NCBI RefSeq assembly: GCF_019402645.1 | Contig: NZ_VKKS01000001.1 | Coordinates: 1,240,970-1,304,969, forward strand | Direction of reading: 5' to 3' | Source: Morganella morganii | Lineage (GTDB): Bacteria > Pseudomonadota > Gammaproteobacteria > Enterobacterales > Enterobacteriaceae | Length of the DNA: 64,000 nucleotides | Shown here: piece after piece, positions 56,038-64,000 of the stretch | Position numbering within the stretch: the first letter of the stretch is position 1 | Layout of the letters: each line of letters starts with the position of its first letter | The notes under the pieces: generated by a model | What the model was told of the DNA's origin: nothing | Databases searched by the model: none | Seen by the model: only the letters and a program-made list of their open reading frames with translations | Position numbers and translations under genes: made by a program

Positions 56038-57498
56038 TCACAGCAGCGGGCTGAAGAAATAACATAACCGTTCGAGGATCCGGTTTGTCAGCGGACGTTT
56101 TTCCCACTCGGCGTAATCGAGGCGGGTAGCGCGTGAAATATAGTCATTCTGGACAATATTCAAATCACCGGCAAAACTTTCATCATCAATAACGGCGGTA
56201 ATTTCAAAGTTCAGCCACAGGCTGCGCATATCCAGGTTTACGGAACCGACCATACTGAGCTGGTCATCCACCAGGACACTTTTCGTGTGCAGCAGGCCAT
56301 CCTCAAACAAATAAATTTCCACACCGGCTTCCAGCAGTTCGGTATAAAACGCGCGGCTTGCCCAGCGAACGAGGAATGAGTCATTGAGGCGCGGCATCAC
56401 AATCGCAACACGTACACCACGCATCGCGGCGGTACAGATGGCGTGCATCAGGTCATCGCTCGGTACAAAATACGGTGTGGTGAGGGTCAGGCGTTCCTGT
56501 GCGGCAAAAATAGCGGTCATCAGAGACTGCTGAATAAGCTCTTCGGGGAAACCCGGCCCGGAGGCAACAATATTGACGGTATGGCCGCTGTCTTTTTCAA
56601 ACGGCATTTCAATGTCATCAGGCGGAGGCGGGAGCCGGCGTTCGCCGCGTTCCATTTCCCAGTCCAGTGCATAGATAATACCGAACAGGGTGGTGACAGG
56701 GCCTTCCATGCGGACAAGAATATCCACCCATTCACCGACACCGGCATCCTGTTTAAAGTAGCGCGGATCCACCATATTCATACTGCCTGTGTATGAAATA
56801 TAGTTATCGATAGTCACAATCTTCCGGTGCTGACGTAAATCCATCCGGCGGAGGGCGAAACGCAGAATATTCACCGGCAGTGCTTCGACAAACTCGATCC
56901 CCGCATCCCGCATCATCTTCGGATAATCATGACGGAAAAAGTGCCAGCTGCCGGCGGAATCGACCATAATCCGGCATTTTACGCCCCGTTTTGCAGCGGC
57001 GAGCAGGGCATTGGTGACATTGTCCACATCACCGCCCGGTTTCCAGATGTAAAACACCATATCAATGCTGTGTTTTGCATTTTCGATATCTTTGACGATC
57101 TGGCGTAATGAATCTTCACAGGTGGTAAATAGCTGAATCTGATTGCCTTTGACCCCCGGAATACCCTGACGGTGTTCGATCAGCTGAAACAGCGGGGCCG
57201 CCTGAGTGCTGTTTTCAGTGGCAAAGATGTGTTTTGACTGGCGCAGATTTTCAACCCAGCCGGAAACGGACGGCCACATGCCTTTTGCCTGCTCAACCCG
57301 GCGGCGGCCGAGATGCAGTTCACCGAAGGCGAGATAAGCAATTATTCCGATAAAGGGCAGAATATAGATGATCAGTAACCAGGTCATAGTAGATGTCACC
57401 GGACGGCGTTTGTACATCACGCGGACAGAAATACCGGCCACCAGCAGCCAGTAGAAAAGAATACTCAGCCAATATAACAGCGTATAAAATGTCGACAT
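56038..57498 (-). CDS. clsA: cardiolipin synthase A, 486 aa
   Basis: ClsA joins two phosphatidylglycerol molecules into cardiolipin at the inner membrane. Two N-terminal helices (about residues 5-60) anchor it. Two phospholipase-D-type HKD motifs form the active site: [18 protein letters not shown] (about residue 220) and [18 protein letters not shown] (about 400). Length is that of E. coli ClsA. Confidence 0.96.
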   Translation of the reverse strand: MSTFYTLLYWLSILFYWLLVAGISVRVMYKRRPVTSTMTWLLIIYILPFIGIIAYLAFGELHLGRRRVEQAKGMWPSVSGWVENLRQSKHIFATENSTQAAPLFQLIEHRQGIPGVKGNQIQLFTTCEDSLRQIVKDIENAKHSIDMVFYIWKPGGDVDNVTNALLAAAKRGVKCRIMVDSAGSWHFFRHDYPKMMRDAGIEFVEALPVNILRFALRRMDLRQHRKIVTIDNYISYTGSMNMVDPRYFKQDAGVGEWVDILVRMEGPVTTLFGIIYALDWEMERGERRLPPPPDDIEMPFEKDSGHTVNIVASGPGFPEELIQQSLMTAIFAAQERLTLTTPYFVPSDDLMHAICTAAMRGVRVAIVMPRLNDSFLVRWASRAFYTELLEAGVEIYLFEDGLLHTKSVLVDDQLSMVGSVNLDMRSLWLNFEITAVIDDESFAGDLNIVQNDYISRATRLDYAEWEKRPLTNRILERLCYFFSPLL

Positions 57499-57752
57499 AG
57501 GTATTATCTTTCCCTAAGAATAAGGTTCGCAGACAAAACAGGTACAGGATCTGATTGATACTCCACCGGAAAATGTATCAGAAAGCTTTCTGTAATGCTG
57601 CTATATTTGTGATTTAAGTCAGTTTAACCACTTTTTTCTGTCAATGTTGGCGGATATTACGGGAAAGCGGTTGGTTATTGTGTCAGGCAGTTTATAATAA
57701 TTGCCCTTATTATTAGCTTATTTTTTCACACAGTCTAAAAAAGGGTTTAGTT

Positions 57753-57932
57753 ATGAGACACAGCAGACCGGAAGTTGCACGTTGGCGTATGTTACGGCAG
57801 GCAACCCGTCGTCGTCGTCGCTGGCTGGAAAGTCAGTCCCGGCGGAACATCCGGATTTTCGCCCTGCGTAAGCTGGATATCGCGAGACAGCGCCGTTCTC
57901 TGCTGTTTGCTCAGGCAGGATTAAGCCACTGA
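57753..57932 (+). CDS. yciY: small arginine-rich protein YciY, 59 aa
   Basis: This short gene matches E. coli YciY, with MRHSRPEVARWRMLRQATR at the start and an arginine-rich middle, SQSRRNIRIFALRK. Sixteen of 59 residues are Arg, so it is very basic and presumably binds nucleic acid or acidic partners; function is unknown. The start has a weak AAGGG site. It lies between clsA and tonB, as in E. coli. Confidence 0.85.
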   Translation: MRHSRPEVARWRMLRQATRRRRRWLESQSRRNIRIFALRKLDIARQRRSLLFAQAGLSH

Positions 57933-57985
57933 GAAGTGACCATCAGCACGATAAGTGACAATGGTTGCGTCTTTCTTATTGAAAC

Positions 57986-58000
57986 TGATTGCTATTTGCA
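57986..58000 (+). promoter_or_regulatory. probable Fur box of tonB
   Basis: TGATTGCTATTTGCA fits the 7-1-7 Fur pattern at about 9 of 14 positions and is similar to the iron-control region known upstream of enterobacterial tonB. It lies 52 bases before the tonB start. Confidence 0.5.
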
Positions 58001-58051
58001 TTTACACTAGTGCCCATTGTCATTATTAGCTGCTTATAAGATTGTATTGAT

Positions 58052-58780
58052 ATGTCTATTTTTCGCTGGATCAGCTGGCCAATTCTCATTTCTCTTTGTC
58101 TGCATGCCTCTGTGGCTGCGGCGATTTACTACAACATGAACAAGGAGGCTGAGGAAGAACCGAAGGTGCTGATGGTGGAAATGGCGGCTTTTGCGCCTGC
58201 ACCGGCTGTGGCTGAACCTCAACCTCAACCTCAACCTGAGCCGGAACCCGAACCGGAACCTGAGCCGGAGCCTGAACCGGTAGTGAAACCGGTTATCGAA
58301 AAACCGGTAGAAAAGAAACCGGTTGAGAAAAAACCAAAACCGAAAAAAGAGAAAAAAGTTGAGAAACCGGTAGTAAAACCGGCAGAAACTAAAGCACCGG
58401 TCTCTGATAAACCGTTGTTCAGCGGCACACCGGATGGTCAGCAGAACGTGGAAAAAGCGCCGGCAGGTCCGGTCGGGAATGTGGTATCAGCAGGACAGAG
58501 TGATGCCGGCGGCGGTGATCCGAAAGCGTTAAACCGTGCTGATCCGGTTTATCCGGCGCGGGCACGCAGTCTTGGCAAAGAAGGGAAGGTGCGGGTCAGA
58601 TTTGATGTCGATAATGATGGTCGCATTCAGAATATCGATATTATCGAAGCATCACCGAAAAATATGTTTGAGCGTGCAGTCCGTGACGCGATGCGTAAAT
58701 GGCGCTACGAGAAAAAAGCGAAGAAAGGAATGACGACAACCATTATTTTCCGGATAGACGGTAAAACCACCATTCAGTGA
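58052..58780 (+). CDS. tonB: energy transducer TonB, 242 aa
   Basis: TonB couples the proton motive force, via ExbB-ExbD, to siderophore and vitamin B12 receptors. It has an N-terminal membrane helix (ISWPILISLCLHASVAAAIYYN), then a Pro-Gln/Pro-Glu and Pro-Lys linker at about residues 54-115 that spans the periplasm. The C-terminal domain has PVYPARARSLGKEGKVRVRFDVDNDGRIQNIDI. The linker is coded by six-base CCTCAA and related repeats. A Fur-like box precedes the gene, and a bidirectional terminator follows. Confidence 0.96.
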   Translation: MSIFRWISWPILISLCLHASVAAAIYYNMNKEAEEEPKVLMVEMAAFAPAPAVAEPQPQPQPEPEPEPEPEPEPEPVVKPVIEKPVEKKPVEKKPKPKKEKKVEKPVVKPAETKAPVSDKPLFSGTPDGQQNVEKAPAGPVGNVVSAGQSDAGGGDPKALNRADPVYPARARSLGKEGKVRVRFDVDNDGRIQNIDIIEASPKNMFERAVRDAMRKWRYEKKAKKGMTTTIIFRIDGKTTIQ

Positions 58781-58794
58781 TCAGATAAAAAAAG

Positions 58795-58826
58795 AAAACC
58801 CGGCACATAAAAATGCCGGGTTTTTT
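58795..58826. terminator. bidirectional terminator after tonB
   Basis: AAAACCCGGCA pairs with TGCCGGGTTTT over an 8-base loop with T-runs on both strands. It serves tonB and the convergent membrane gene. Confidence 0.9.
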
Positions 58827-58829
58827 GTT

Positions 58830-59612
58830 TTATTTCACCGGGAAAAGATCAGTACGTAAATTCACCAGGTTATCCGGTACCACATGAATAACACCTTCAC
58901 CCGGAATATCAATCTCTGCAATCATAAACAGTGCCATGGTTGTCAGCAGCGGCAGAATCAAAATCATAATATTGCTGCCGCGTAAACCACGGATATTATA
59001 CCCGATCAGCACATTGGCACTGACGGCAAACAGAATCAGTAATACCCAGGCGGCTCCGGGGATCTGATAGCGCCAGCTGGCCATGGTTTTTTCTTCGGAA
59101 ATATAGAGGTCACTGAATGCCGTCAGGACGGAGGCAATAACCGGATTGGGGGCGGCACGGGCTTCAGATGCAGCCAGTTCCCACAGGGCAGACTGGGCAT
59201 CAAGGGCGATATCCCGCCATTTTTCATTTTTTGCCTGTGAACCGCTGTTAAAAAAATCAATACGGGCATCAATATAAGTGTTAAGCAGTGTATTTGCCCG
59301 CAGGTTATTTTCCGGAGAAAGTAATTGTGCCCGCTGGAATGCATTACCGACAGCGATAGCCTCATTTTCTTCCATTTGTTCACGGTTATTATAACCACCG
59401 ATAGAAATCGTCAGTAAAAAACCGATTAATAAGCCCAGCAGGGATAATACAGCACCGAGAACAATTTTGGTTTCATCATCTGCTAATGCTGTTTTGCCGT
59501 GTCGTTTTTTGAACAGGTATTTTCCGGCATAAGCTGAACCGACAGATAAAATAAAGATAACAACAAATAAAATAACTGAATCTGAGACTAAAGCGTTAAA
59601 CAGCGCTGCCAT
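58830..59612 (-). CDS. DUF4239-like membrane protein, 260 aa
   Basis: Two membrane helices near the N-terminus (about 11-31 and 52-75) are followed by a soluble region (about 78-180) and two more C-terminal helices (about 188-235). This matches the bestrophin-like DUF4239 plan, with a soluble helical middle that starts NREQMEENEAIAVGNAFQRAQLL. The function of the family is unknown. I place the start at 59612 (MAALFNALV) because AAAGGGTC stands upstream; the frame is open to 59699. It is not present at this place in E. coli. Confidence 0.75.
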   Translation of the reverse strand: MAALFNALVSDSVILFVVIFILSVGSAYAGKYLFKKRHGKTALADDETKIVLGAVLSLLGLLIGFLLTISIGGYNNREQMEENEAIAVGNAFQRAQLLSPENNLRANTLLNTYIDARIDFFNSGSQAKNEKWRDIALDAQSALWELAASEARAAPNPVIASVLTAFSDLYISEEKTMASWRYQIPGAAWVLLILFAVSANVLIGYNIRGLRGSNIMILILPLLTTMALFMIAEIDIPGEGVIHVVPDNLVNLRTDLFPVK

Positions 59613-59670
59613 ACAGAGACCCTTTAACAGAAAATACCCTGGCAGAAAGCCGGGATGCCGGTTGAATAAA

Positions 59671-59690
59671 GCCGGCCTGAAAAGGCCGGC
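59671..59690 (-). terminator. intrinsic terminator of dbpA
   Basis: GCCGGCCT pairs with AGGCCGGC over four bases, followed on the minus strand by TTTATT. Confidence 0.8.
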
Positions 59691-59742
59691 CGGATACAAA
59701 ACAGAGATATCATCCGCTGACGGGAAATACTGTCCTTTGTGA

Positions 59743-61116
59743 TTATTTCAGCAGTCTGACTCTGACAGCCTTACCTTTAATTTTACCCTGCTGAAGCTGT
59801 TTACGGGCCTGCTGTGCGATACCCTGACGTACCGCCACATAAGTATGCATCGGATGGATCACAATTTTGCCGATATCTTCTCCGTTCAGCCCCATATCAC
59901 CGGTCATCGCACCGAGGATATCCCCCGGACGGATTTTGGCTTTTTTGCCACCGTCGATACACAGTGTCGTCATTGCCGCATCCAGCGGGGTGATACGCAG
60001 CCCGGCCGGGATTGGCTGCCAGTTCAGTTTCATATGCAATATTTCTTCCAGTGCATTTGCACGGACGGCTTCTTCCGGTGCGCACAGGCTGATTGCCAGT
60101 CCGCTTTCACCGGCACGGGCGGTACGGCCGATACGGTGGATATGTACTTCCGGATCCCACGCCAGTTCATAGTTAATCACCAGCTCAAGGGCTTTGATAT
60201 CCAGCCCGCGTGAAGCCACATCGGTGGCGACCAGCACACGGCTGCTGCCGTTGGCAAAGCGGATCAGTGTCTGGTCGCGCTCGCGCTGCTCCATATCACC
60301 GTGCAGTACCAGGACACTCTGTCCGTTGCTCTCCAGGGCCTCATACACATCCCGGCAATCTTTTTTGGTATTGCAGAACACCACACAGGATGCCGGCTGT
60401 TCACGGCTCAGTAATTTCTGTAACAGCTCAATTTTACCGCGCCGCGAAACTTCATAAAACTGCTGCTCAACAGCCGGCAGTTCATCCGTACTGTTGATTT
60501 CAATGGTTTGCGGGTCATGCTGAAAGCGGCGGCTGACTGCGGCAATTTCATCCGGCCAGGTGGCAGAAAACAGCAGTGTCTGGCGTTTCTCCGGGGTGCG
60601 GGAGAGGATTTCGTTTATATCGTCAGCAAAGCCCATATCCAGCATACGATCAGCTTCATCCAGCACCAGTGTGCGGATGGCCTCAGGGTTCAGCGTGTCT
60701 TTGTTCAGGTGATCAAGCAGACGGCCGGGGGTTGCCACAATAATGTGCGGCGGGTGGATCAGCGAATCACGCTGGGCACCGAACGGTACACCACCGCATA
60801 AAGTCAGGATTTTGATATTCGGCAGATAACGCGCCAGACGACGCAGTTCACCGGCAACCTGATCCGCCAGTTCACGGGTCGGGCACAGAACCAGAGCCTG
60901 AGTCATAAATTGTCCGGCATCGATATGCTGTAACAGCCCCAGGCCAAACGCCGCGGTTTTCCCGCTGCCTGTTTTTGCCTGCGCACGGACATCCTTACCC
61001 GCCAGAATAGCCGGTAATGCTGCGGCCTGAACCGGGGTCATGGTCAGATAACCCAGTTCATTCAGATTGGTAATTTGTTCTGCGGGAAGTGCATTAAGTT
61101 CAGCAAATGAGATCAC
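59743..61116 (-). CDS. dbpA: ATP-dependent RNA helicase DbpA, 457 aa
   Basis: DbpA is the DEAD-box helicase that acts on 23S rRNA hairpin 92 during 50S assembly. Motifs in order: Q motif (GYLTMTPVQAAALP), Walker A AKTGSGKT, PTRELADQ, LDEADRMLDMGF, SAT, then VLVATDVASRGLDI and HRIGRTAR. The C-terminal RNA-recognition domain (TLCIDGGKKAKIRPGDILGAM...VRVRLLK) is DbpA-specific. Length equals E. coli DbpA. The position between tonB and yciA differs from E. coli. Confidence 0.97.
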   Translation of the reverse strand: MISFAELNALPAEQITNLNELGYLTMTPVQAAALPAILAGKDVRAQAKTGSGKTAAFGLGLLQHIDAGQFMTQALVLCPTRELADQVAGELRRLARYLPNIKILTLCGGVPFGAQRDSLIHPPHIIVATPGRLLDHLNKDTLNPEAIRTLVLDEADRMLDMGFADDINEILSRTPEKRQTLLFSATWPDEIAAVSRRFQHDPQTIEINSTDELPAVEQQFYEVSRRGKIELLQKLLSREQPASCVVFCNTKKDCRDVYEALESNGQSVLVLHGDMEQRERDQTLIRFANGSSRVLVATDVASRGLDIKALELVINYELAWDPEVHIHRIGRTARAGESGLAISLCAPEEAVRANALEEILHMKLNWQPIPAGLRITPLDAAMTTLCIDGGKKAKIRPGDILGAMTGDMGLNGEDIGKIVIHPMHTYVAVRQGIAQQARKQLQQGKIKGKAVRVRLLK

Positions 61117-61218
61117 GATGAAAATTCCGGATTAAATAAAAAGAGAGATTTGCGGCAATGATACTATTACCGGGCGCCGGTGTCGCGGGGAACCTGCGCT
61201 TTATCCCGGCAGATGAAA

Positions 61219-61240
61219 CGGCCACTCAGAAGAGTGGCCG
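61219..61240 (-). terminator. terminator of yciA
   Basis: CGGCCACTC pairs with GAGTGGCCG over four bases. The minus strand continues with TTTCAT. It lies just past the yciA stop, upstream of dbpA. Confidence 0.7.
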
Positions 61241-61252
61241 GAATGAAGGGCA

Positions 61253-61693
61253 TTATTTTAAATCACTGTTACTGCTGTCTAACTGAAAATGACGTTTTCC
61301 GTCAGGCAGCGGACGGGGACGGTTATCCGCATCCACCGCAACATAGCTGAAGACAGCTTCTGTTGCCCGGTAGCGGTCACCGATAGGATCAGTGGCCACT
61401 TTTTTCACCCAGACCTCGACTTTTACCGTCATGGATGAATTACCGGTTTTCAGGCAGCGCGCATAACAGCAGACCACATCACCGACAGCGACAGAACGCA
61501 GGAAGGTAATACCATCCACACGGACTGTCACCACGCGGCCGAGTGCAATCTCCTTTGCCAGGATAGCACCGCCGATATCCATCTGCGACATCAGCCAGCC
61601 GCCGAAGATATCCCCGTTGGCATTGGTGTCTGTCGGCATGGTTAAGGTGCGCAGCACCAGTTCCCCGTTGGGTAAACATTGTTGTTGAGTCAT
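61253..61693 (-). CDS. yciA: acyl-CoA thioesterase YciA, 146 aa
   Basis: YciA is a hot-dog-fold thioesterase that cleaves a wide range of acyl-CoAs. The active-site motif NANGDIFGGWLMSQMDIGGAILA lies at about residues 24-46, with the catalytic Asp in GDIFGG. The start at 61693 (MTQQQCLPNG) is like E. coli; an in-frame ATG at 61702 adds three residues. It keeps its E. coli order beside yciB. Confidence 0.94.
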   Translation of the reverse strand: MTQQQCLPNGELVLRTLTMPTDTNANGDIFGGWLMSQMDIGGAILAKEIALGRVVTVRVDGITFLRSVAVGDVVCCYARCLKTGNSSMTVKVEVWVKKVATDPIGDRYRATEAVFSYVAVDADNRPRPLPDGKRHFQLDSSNSDLK

Positions 61694-61762
61694 GAGAAAC
61701 ACTTACATCCGTTTAACGAAAAAGGATACCGGCGGAAACAAACCGATATCCGGTTGATTTTA

Positions 61763-62302
61763 TTATTTTTCTTCTTCCCGTGGCAGATGACGGTAGATAT
61801 ATACCACACTGGCAACGGTAAATACCAGTGTTACAGCAGTCAGACCAAACACTTTGAAGTTCATCCAGGTATCCATCGATAACCAGAAAGCGACATACAC
61901 ATTCACAGCCGCACAGGTAATAAAGAAGACCGCCCAGGCGAGATTCAGGCGCTGCCAGACCTGTGGCGGGAGCGTCAGCTCTTTGCCCAGCATTTTCTGA
62001 ATCAACGGCTTACCGAAGATAAACTGACCGCCCAGTAAAACGAGGGCAAACAGGGCATAAATAATCGTCACTTTCCATTTGATAAACTGCGGATCATGGA
62101 AAACGATGGTCAGTGTGCCGAAAATTGCCACAATCACGAATGTGATAACGGCAGATTTCTCCAGATGTTTATACATGAACCAGCGGACAGCCAGCGCCAC
62201 AGCAGATGCGGCAATTAAGGCACCGGAGGCGTAATAGATATCCACGGTTTTATATATGGCAAAAAAGATAACCAGGGGGATAAAGTCGAGTAGTTGCTTC
62301 AT
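61763..62302 (-). CDS. yciB: inner membrane protein YciB (septation/cell-envelope), 179 aa
   Basis: Five membrane helices are seen, in the YciB family arrangement starting [32 protein letters not shown] and with [19 protein letters not shown] near the end. YciB is needed for normal cell length, septation and envelope integrity in E. coli and Shigella (formerly IspA/septation protein A). Length equals E. coli. It is followed by yciA after about 70 bases. Confidence 0.96.
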   Translation of the reverse strand: MKQLLDFIPLVIFFAIYKTVDIYYASGALIAASAVALAVRWFMYKHLEKSAVITFVIVAIFGTLTIVFHDPQFIKWKVTIIYALFALVLLGGQFIFGKPLIQKMLGKELTLPPQVWQRLNLAWAVFFITCAAVNVYVAFWLSMDTWMNFKVFGLTAVTLVFTVASVVYIYRHLPREEEK

Positions 62303-62519
62303 AATTGAGTCTGTCCGAAATTTAAATTTATTTTAAGCACGCGGCATCCAGTCACTTATTTTTAAAGAAAAAAAATATATTACAATTGATTTTGCAATAT
62401 TTTACCATAAGACGCGGTCAGACTATCTTCTTTATCCGCGTTCGGTTATAAATCAGTTTAACTATTAGCAGTAAAACTAAATTGTACATCTTGATACGAT
62501 ATTTTTATAAGGGGCGATA

Positions 62520-64000
62520 ATGCCGTCGAACCGACTTTTGCGCTGGATGCCGGGGCTCTCTGTTTTTCTGCACTATGAACGAAAAAACCTGCGCTTTGAT
62601 ATCCGCGCGGGGCTTTCTGTTGCCGCTGTGGCATTGCCGGTGGCTATCGCTTATACGGGGCTGATGGGTATTAATGCGATTGTCGGCCTCTATGCCTGTA
62701 TCCTGCCGATGGTGACGTATGCACTGTTCGGCTCCTCCCGTCAGCTGATTGTCGGGCCGGATGCGGCGACCTGTGCGGTAATTGCGGCAGCGATTATTCC
62801 GTTGGCGAAAGGCGATCCTGATACGCTGTGGCAGCTGGCGATTATCATGACGCTGATGACCGGCGTCTGGTGCCTGATTGCCGGACACTTCAAACTTGCC
62901 GCATTCGCGGATTTTTTATCACAACCGATTTTGCAGGGGCTGCTCAACGGCGTGGCAGTGACGATTATTGTCGGGCAGATAGGGAATGTGCTCGGGCTGG
63001 ATGAACTGCCGTCCCAGCTGATTGAGTGCCTGGTGGCACTGCCGGAGCACCTGCATTTTATGCATATACCGACGCTGATCCTCTCCGGTGCCAGCCTGGC
63101 GGCGCTGTTTTTATTGCGGGCTGTCCGCCGTAACTGGCCGGGGCCGCTGATTGTGATGACAATTGCCACACTGGTCAGTGCACAGCTGGATTTTGCCTCA
63201 ATGGGGATTGCGGTGGTCGGCAATCTCGGTAACGGCCTGCCGCATATCAAAATGCCGGCGTTTGATCCGGGCCTGTTGCGTGAACTGGTGATCCCGTCAC
63301 TGAACCTTGCGGTGATCAGTATTGTCAGTTTTATGATGACAGTGCGCAGTTTTGCCGAGAAAAACGGCTACGCCATCGATGTGGATCAGGAGCTGCGGGC
63401 ACAGGGATATATCAACATTGCCTCCGGGTTATCCCAGGGATTTGCGGTCAGTGCCGCGACCAGCCGTACCGCAGTCAACGATGCCAGCGGTGGTAAAACA
63501 CAGATGGTGTCCCTGATTGCCGCCGGTCTGATAGCACTGGTGCTGTTTTTTCTGACCGGCTTCCTCGGACACATTCCGCTGGCAACACTCGGGGTGGTAT
63601 TGATTTATTCCTCCTGGTCGATGTTCAGCATCCGTCAGATTTTCTCTTTCCGCAAGCGGAATAAATCTGCGTTCACGCTGGCGTTGTTTACCCTGGTAGC
63701 CGTGCTGGTGGCGGGACTTATCAACGGTATCGGGTTTGCGGTTCTGCTGGGACTGATGCAGTTCCTGCGCACGGTTTTCCGTCCGACAGACCAGCTGCTG
63801 GGTGTTGATGAGCAGGGGATGATCCATTCCATCAACAACAGTAATGTGGATATTAATCAGGTCGACGGATTATTAATGTATCGTTTTAATTCACCGCTGA
63901 CCTATTTCAATGTCGCGTATTTTAAAAAGCGGGTATTGCAGGTGGTGAACACTGCACCGAAACGTCCCGGATGGGTGGCGGTAGATGCGACCGTCAGCTT
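62520..64000 (+). CDS. SulP-family inorganic anion transporter, partial (first 493 aa)
   Basis: From ATG 62520, preceded by AAGGGGCG, the frame is open to the window's end. It has about ten membrane helices with SulP/SLC26 features: AGLSVAAVALPVAIAYTGL in helix 1, GSSRQLIVGPDAATCAVIAAAI in helix 3, and GLSQGFAVSAATSRTAVNDASGGKTQMVSLI, the helix 8 anion site. A soluble STAS domain begins near residue 430 (VDGLLMYRFNSPLTYFNVAYFKKRV). It differs from E. coli DauA, and the anion (sulfate, bicarbonate, dicarboxylate) cannot be told. It is divergent from yciB. Confidence 0.9.
   Translation, partial: MPSNRLLRWMPGLSVFLHYERKNLRFDIRAGLSVAAVALPVAIAYTGLMGINAIVGLYACILPMVTYALFGSSRQLIVGPDAATCAVIAAAIIPLAKGDPDTLWQLAIIMTLMTGVWCLIAGHFKLAAFADFLSQPILQGLLNGVAVTIIVGQIGNVLGLDELPSQLIECLVALPEHLHFMHIPTLILSGASLAALFLLRAVRRNWPGPLIVMTIATLVSAQLDFASMGIAVVGNLGNGLPHIKMPAFDPGLLRELVIPSLNLAVISIVSFMMTVRSFAEKNGYAIDVDQELRAQGYINIASGLSQGFAVSAATSRTAVNDASGGKTQMVSLIAAGLIALVLFFLTGFLGHIPLATLGVVLIYSSWSMFSIRQIFSFRKRNKSAFTLALFTLVAVLVAGLINGIGFAVLLGLMQFLRTVFRPTDQLLGVDEQGMIHSINNSNVDINQVDGLLMYRFNSPLTYFNVAYFKKRVLQVVNTAPKRPGWVAVDATVS

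Overview
The window reads as a chromosome segment of a gamma-proteobacterium of the order Enterobacterales, most likely family Morganellaceae. Morganella is my best guess. Nearly every housekeeping protein is a close relative of an Escherichia coli protein, and blocks of E. coli gene order are kept. The flanking genes, the tandem oppA copies and an extra peptide-type ABC operon do not match E. coli K-12. The genus is inferred from impression, not from a database search.

Layout. Positions 1-4,800 are an accessory-looking stretch of small orphan genes: an unknown cytosolic protein, three putative lipoproteins or membrane proteins, a Qnr-like pentapeptide-repeat protein preceded by a tiny coupled reading frame, and an exported HAD-type phosphatase. 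Positions 4,800-10,150 hold sotB, an SMR efflux gene, a small lipoprotein, dsbB, and the divergent nhaB/fadR pair. An IS3-family (IS150-like) left-end remnant follows fadR. Positions 10,800-17,200 carry dadA-dadX (D-alanine catabolism), a lone hypF, a MipA/OmpV porin-like gene and a YiiX-like gene that looks damaged. Positions 17,200-28,840 match the E. coli yeaD-gapA-msrB-yeaC and pncA-ansA-sppA-ydjA-selD-topB-xthA blocks. The 3' end of yeaD is tandemly duplicated here. Positions 28,841-30,118 are an AT-rich insert with a LysR-type regulator beside a tRNA-Tyr gene.

Positions 30,135-42,209 follow the E. coli tyrT-purU-ychJ-rssB-galU-hns-tdk-adhE-ychE order. rssA is absent, and ugd plus a UDP-glucuronate epimerase gene are placed after galU, giving a compact UDP-glucose to UDP-uronate pathway for surface polysaccharide. 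Positions 42,254-47,331 are an additional five-gene peptide/nickel-type ABC importer on the minus strand. Positions 48,075-55,374 are oppA1-oppA2-oppBCDF. Positions 55,400-62,302 contain yciU, clsA, yciY, tonB, a DUF4239-like membrane gene, dbpA, yciA and yciB. The window ends inside a SulP-family anion transporter gene.

No phage, CRISPR array, plasmid function or complete mobile element is visible, and I did not find a clearly new multi-gene system. The most interesting signals are smaller. They are the 44-bp perfect palindrome with a Cra-like core and the long inverted repeat in front of adhE, the start-stop element and CA-rich leader of oppA2, the YiiX-like protein with Tyr where the catalytic Cys should be, the yeaD tail duplication, and the leader frame fused by TAATG to the pentapeptide gene.
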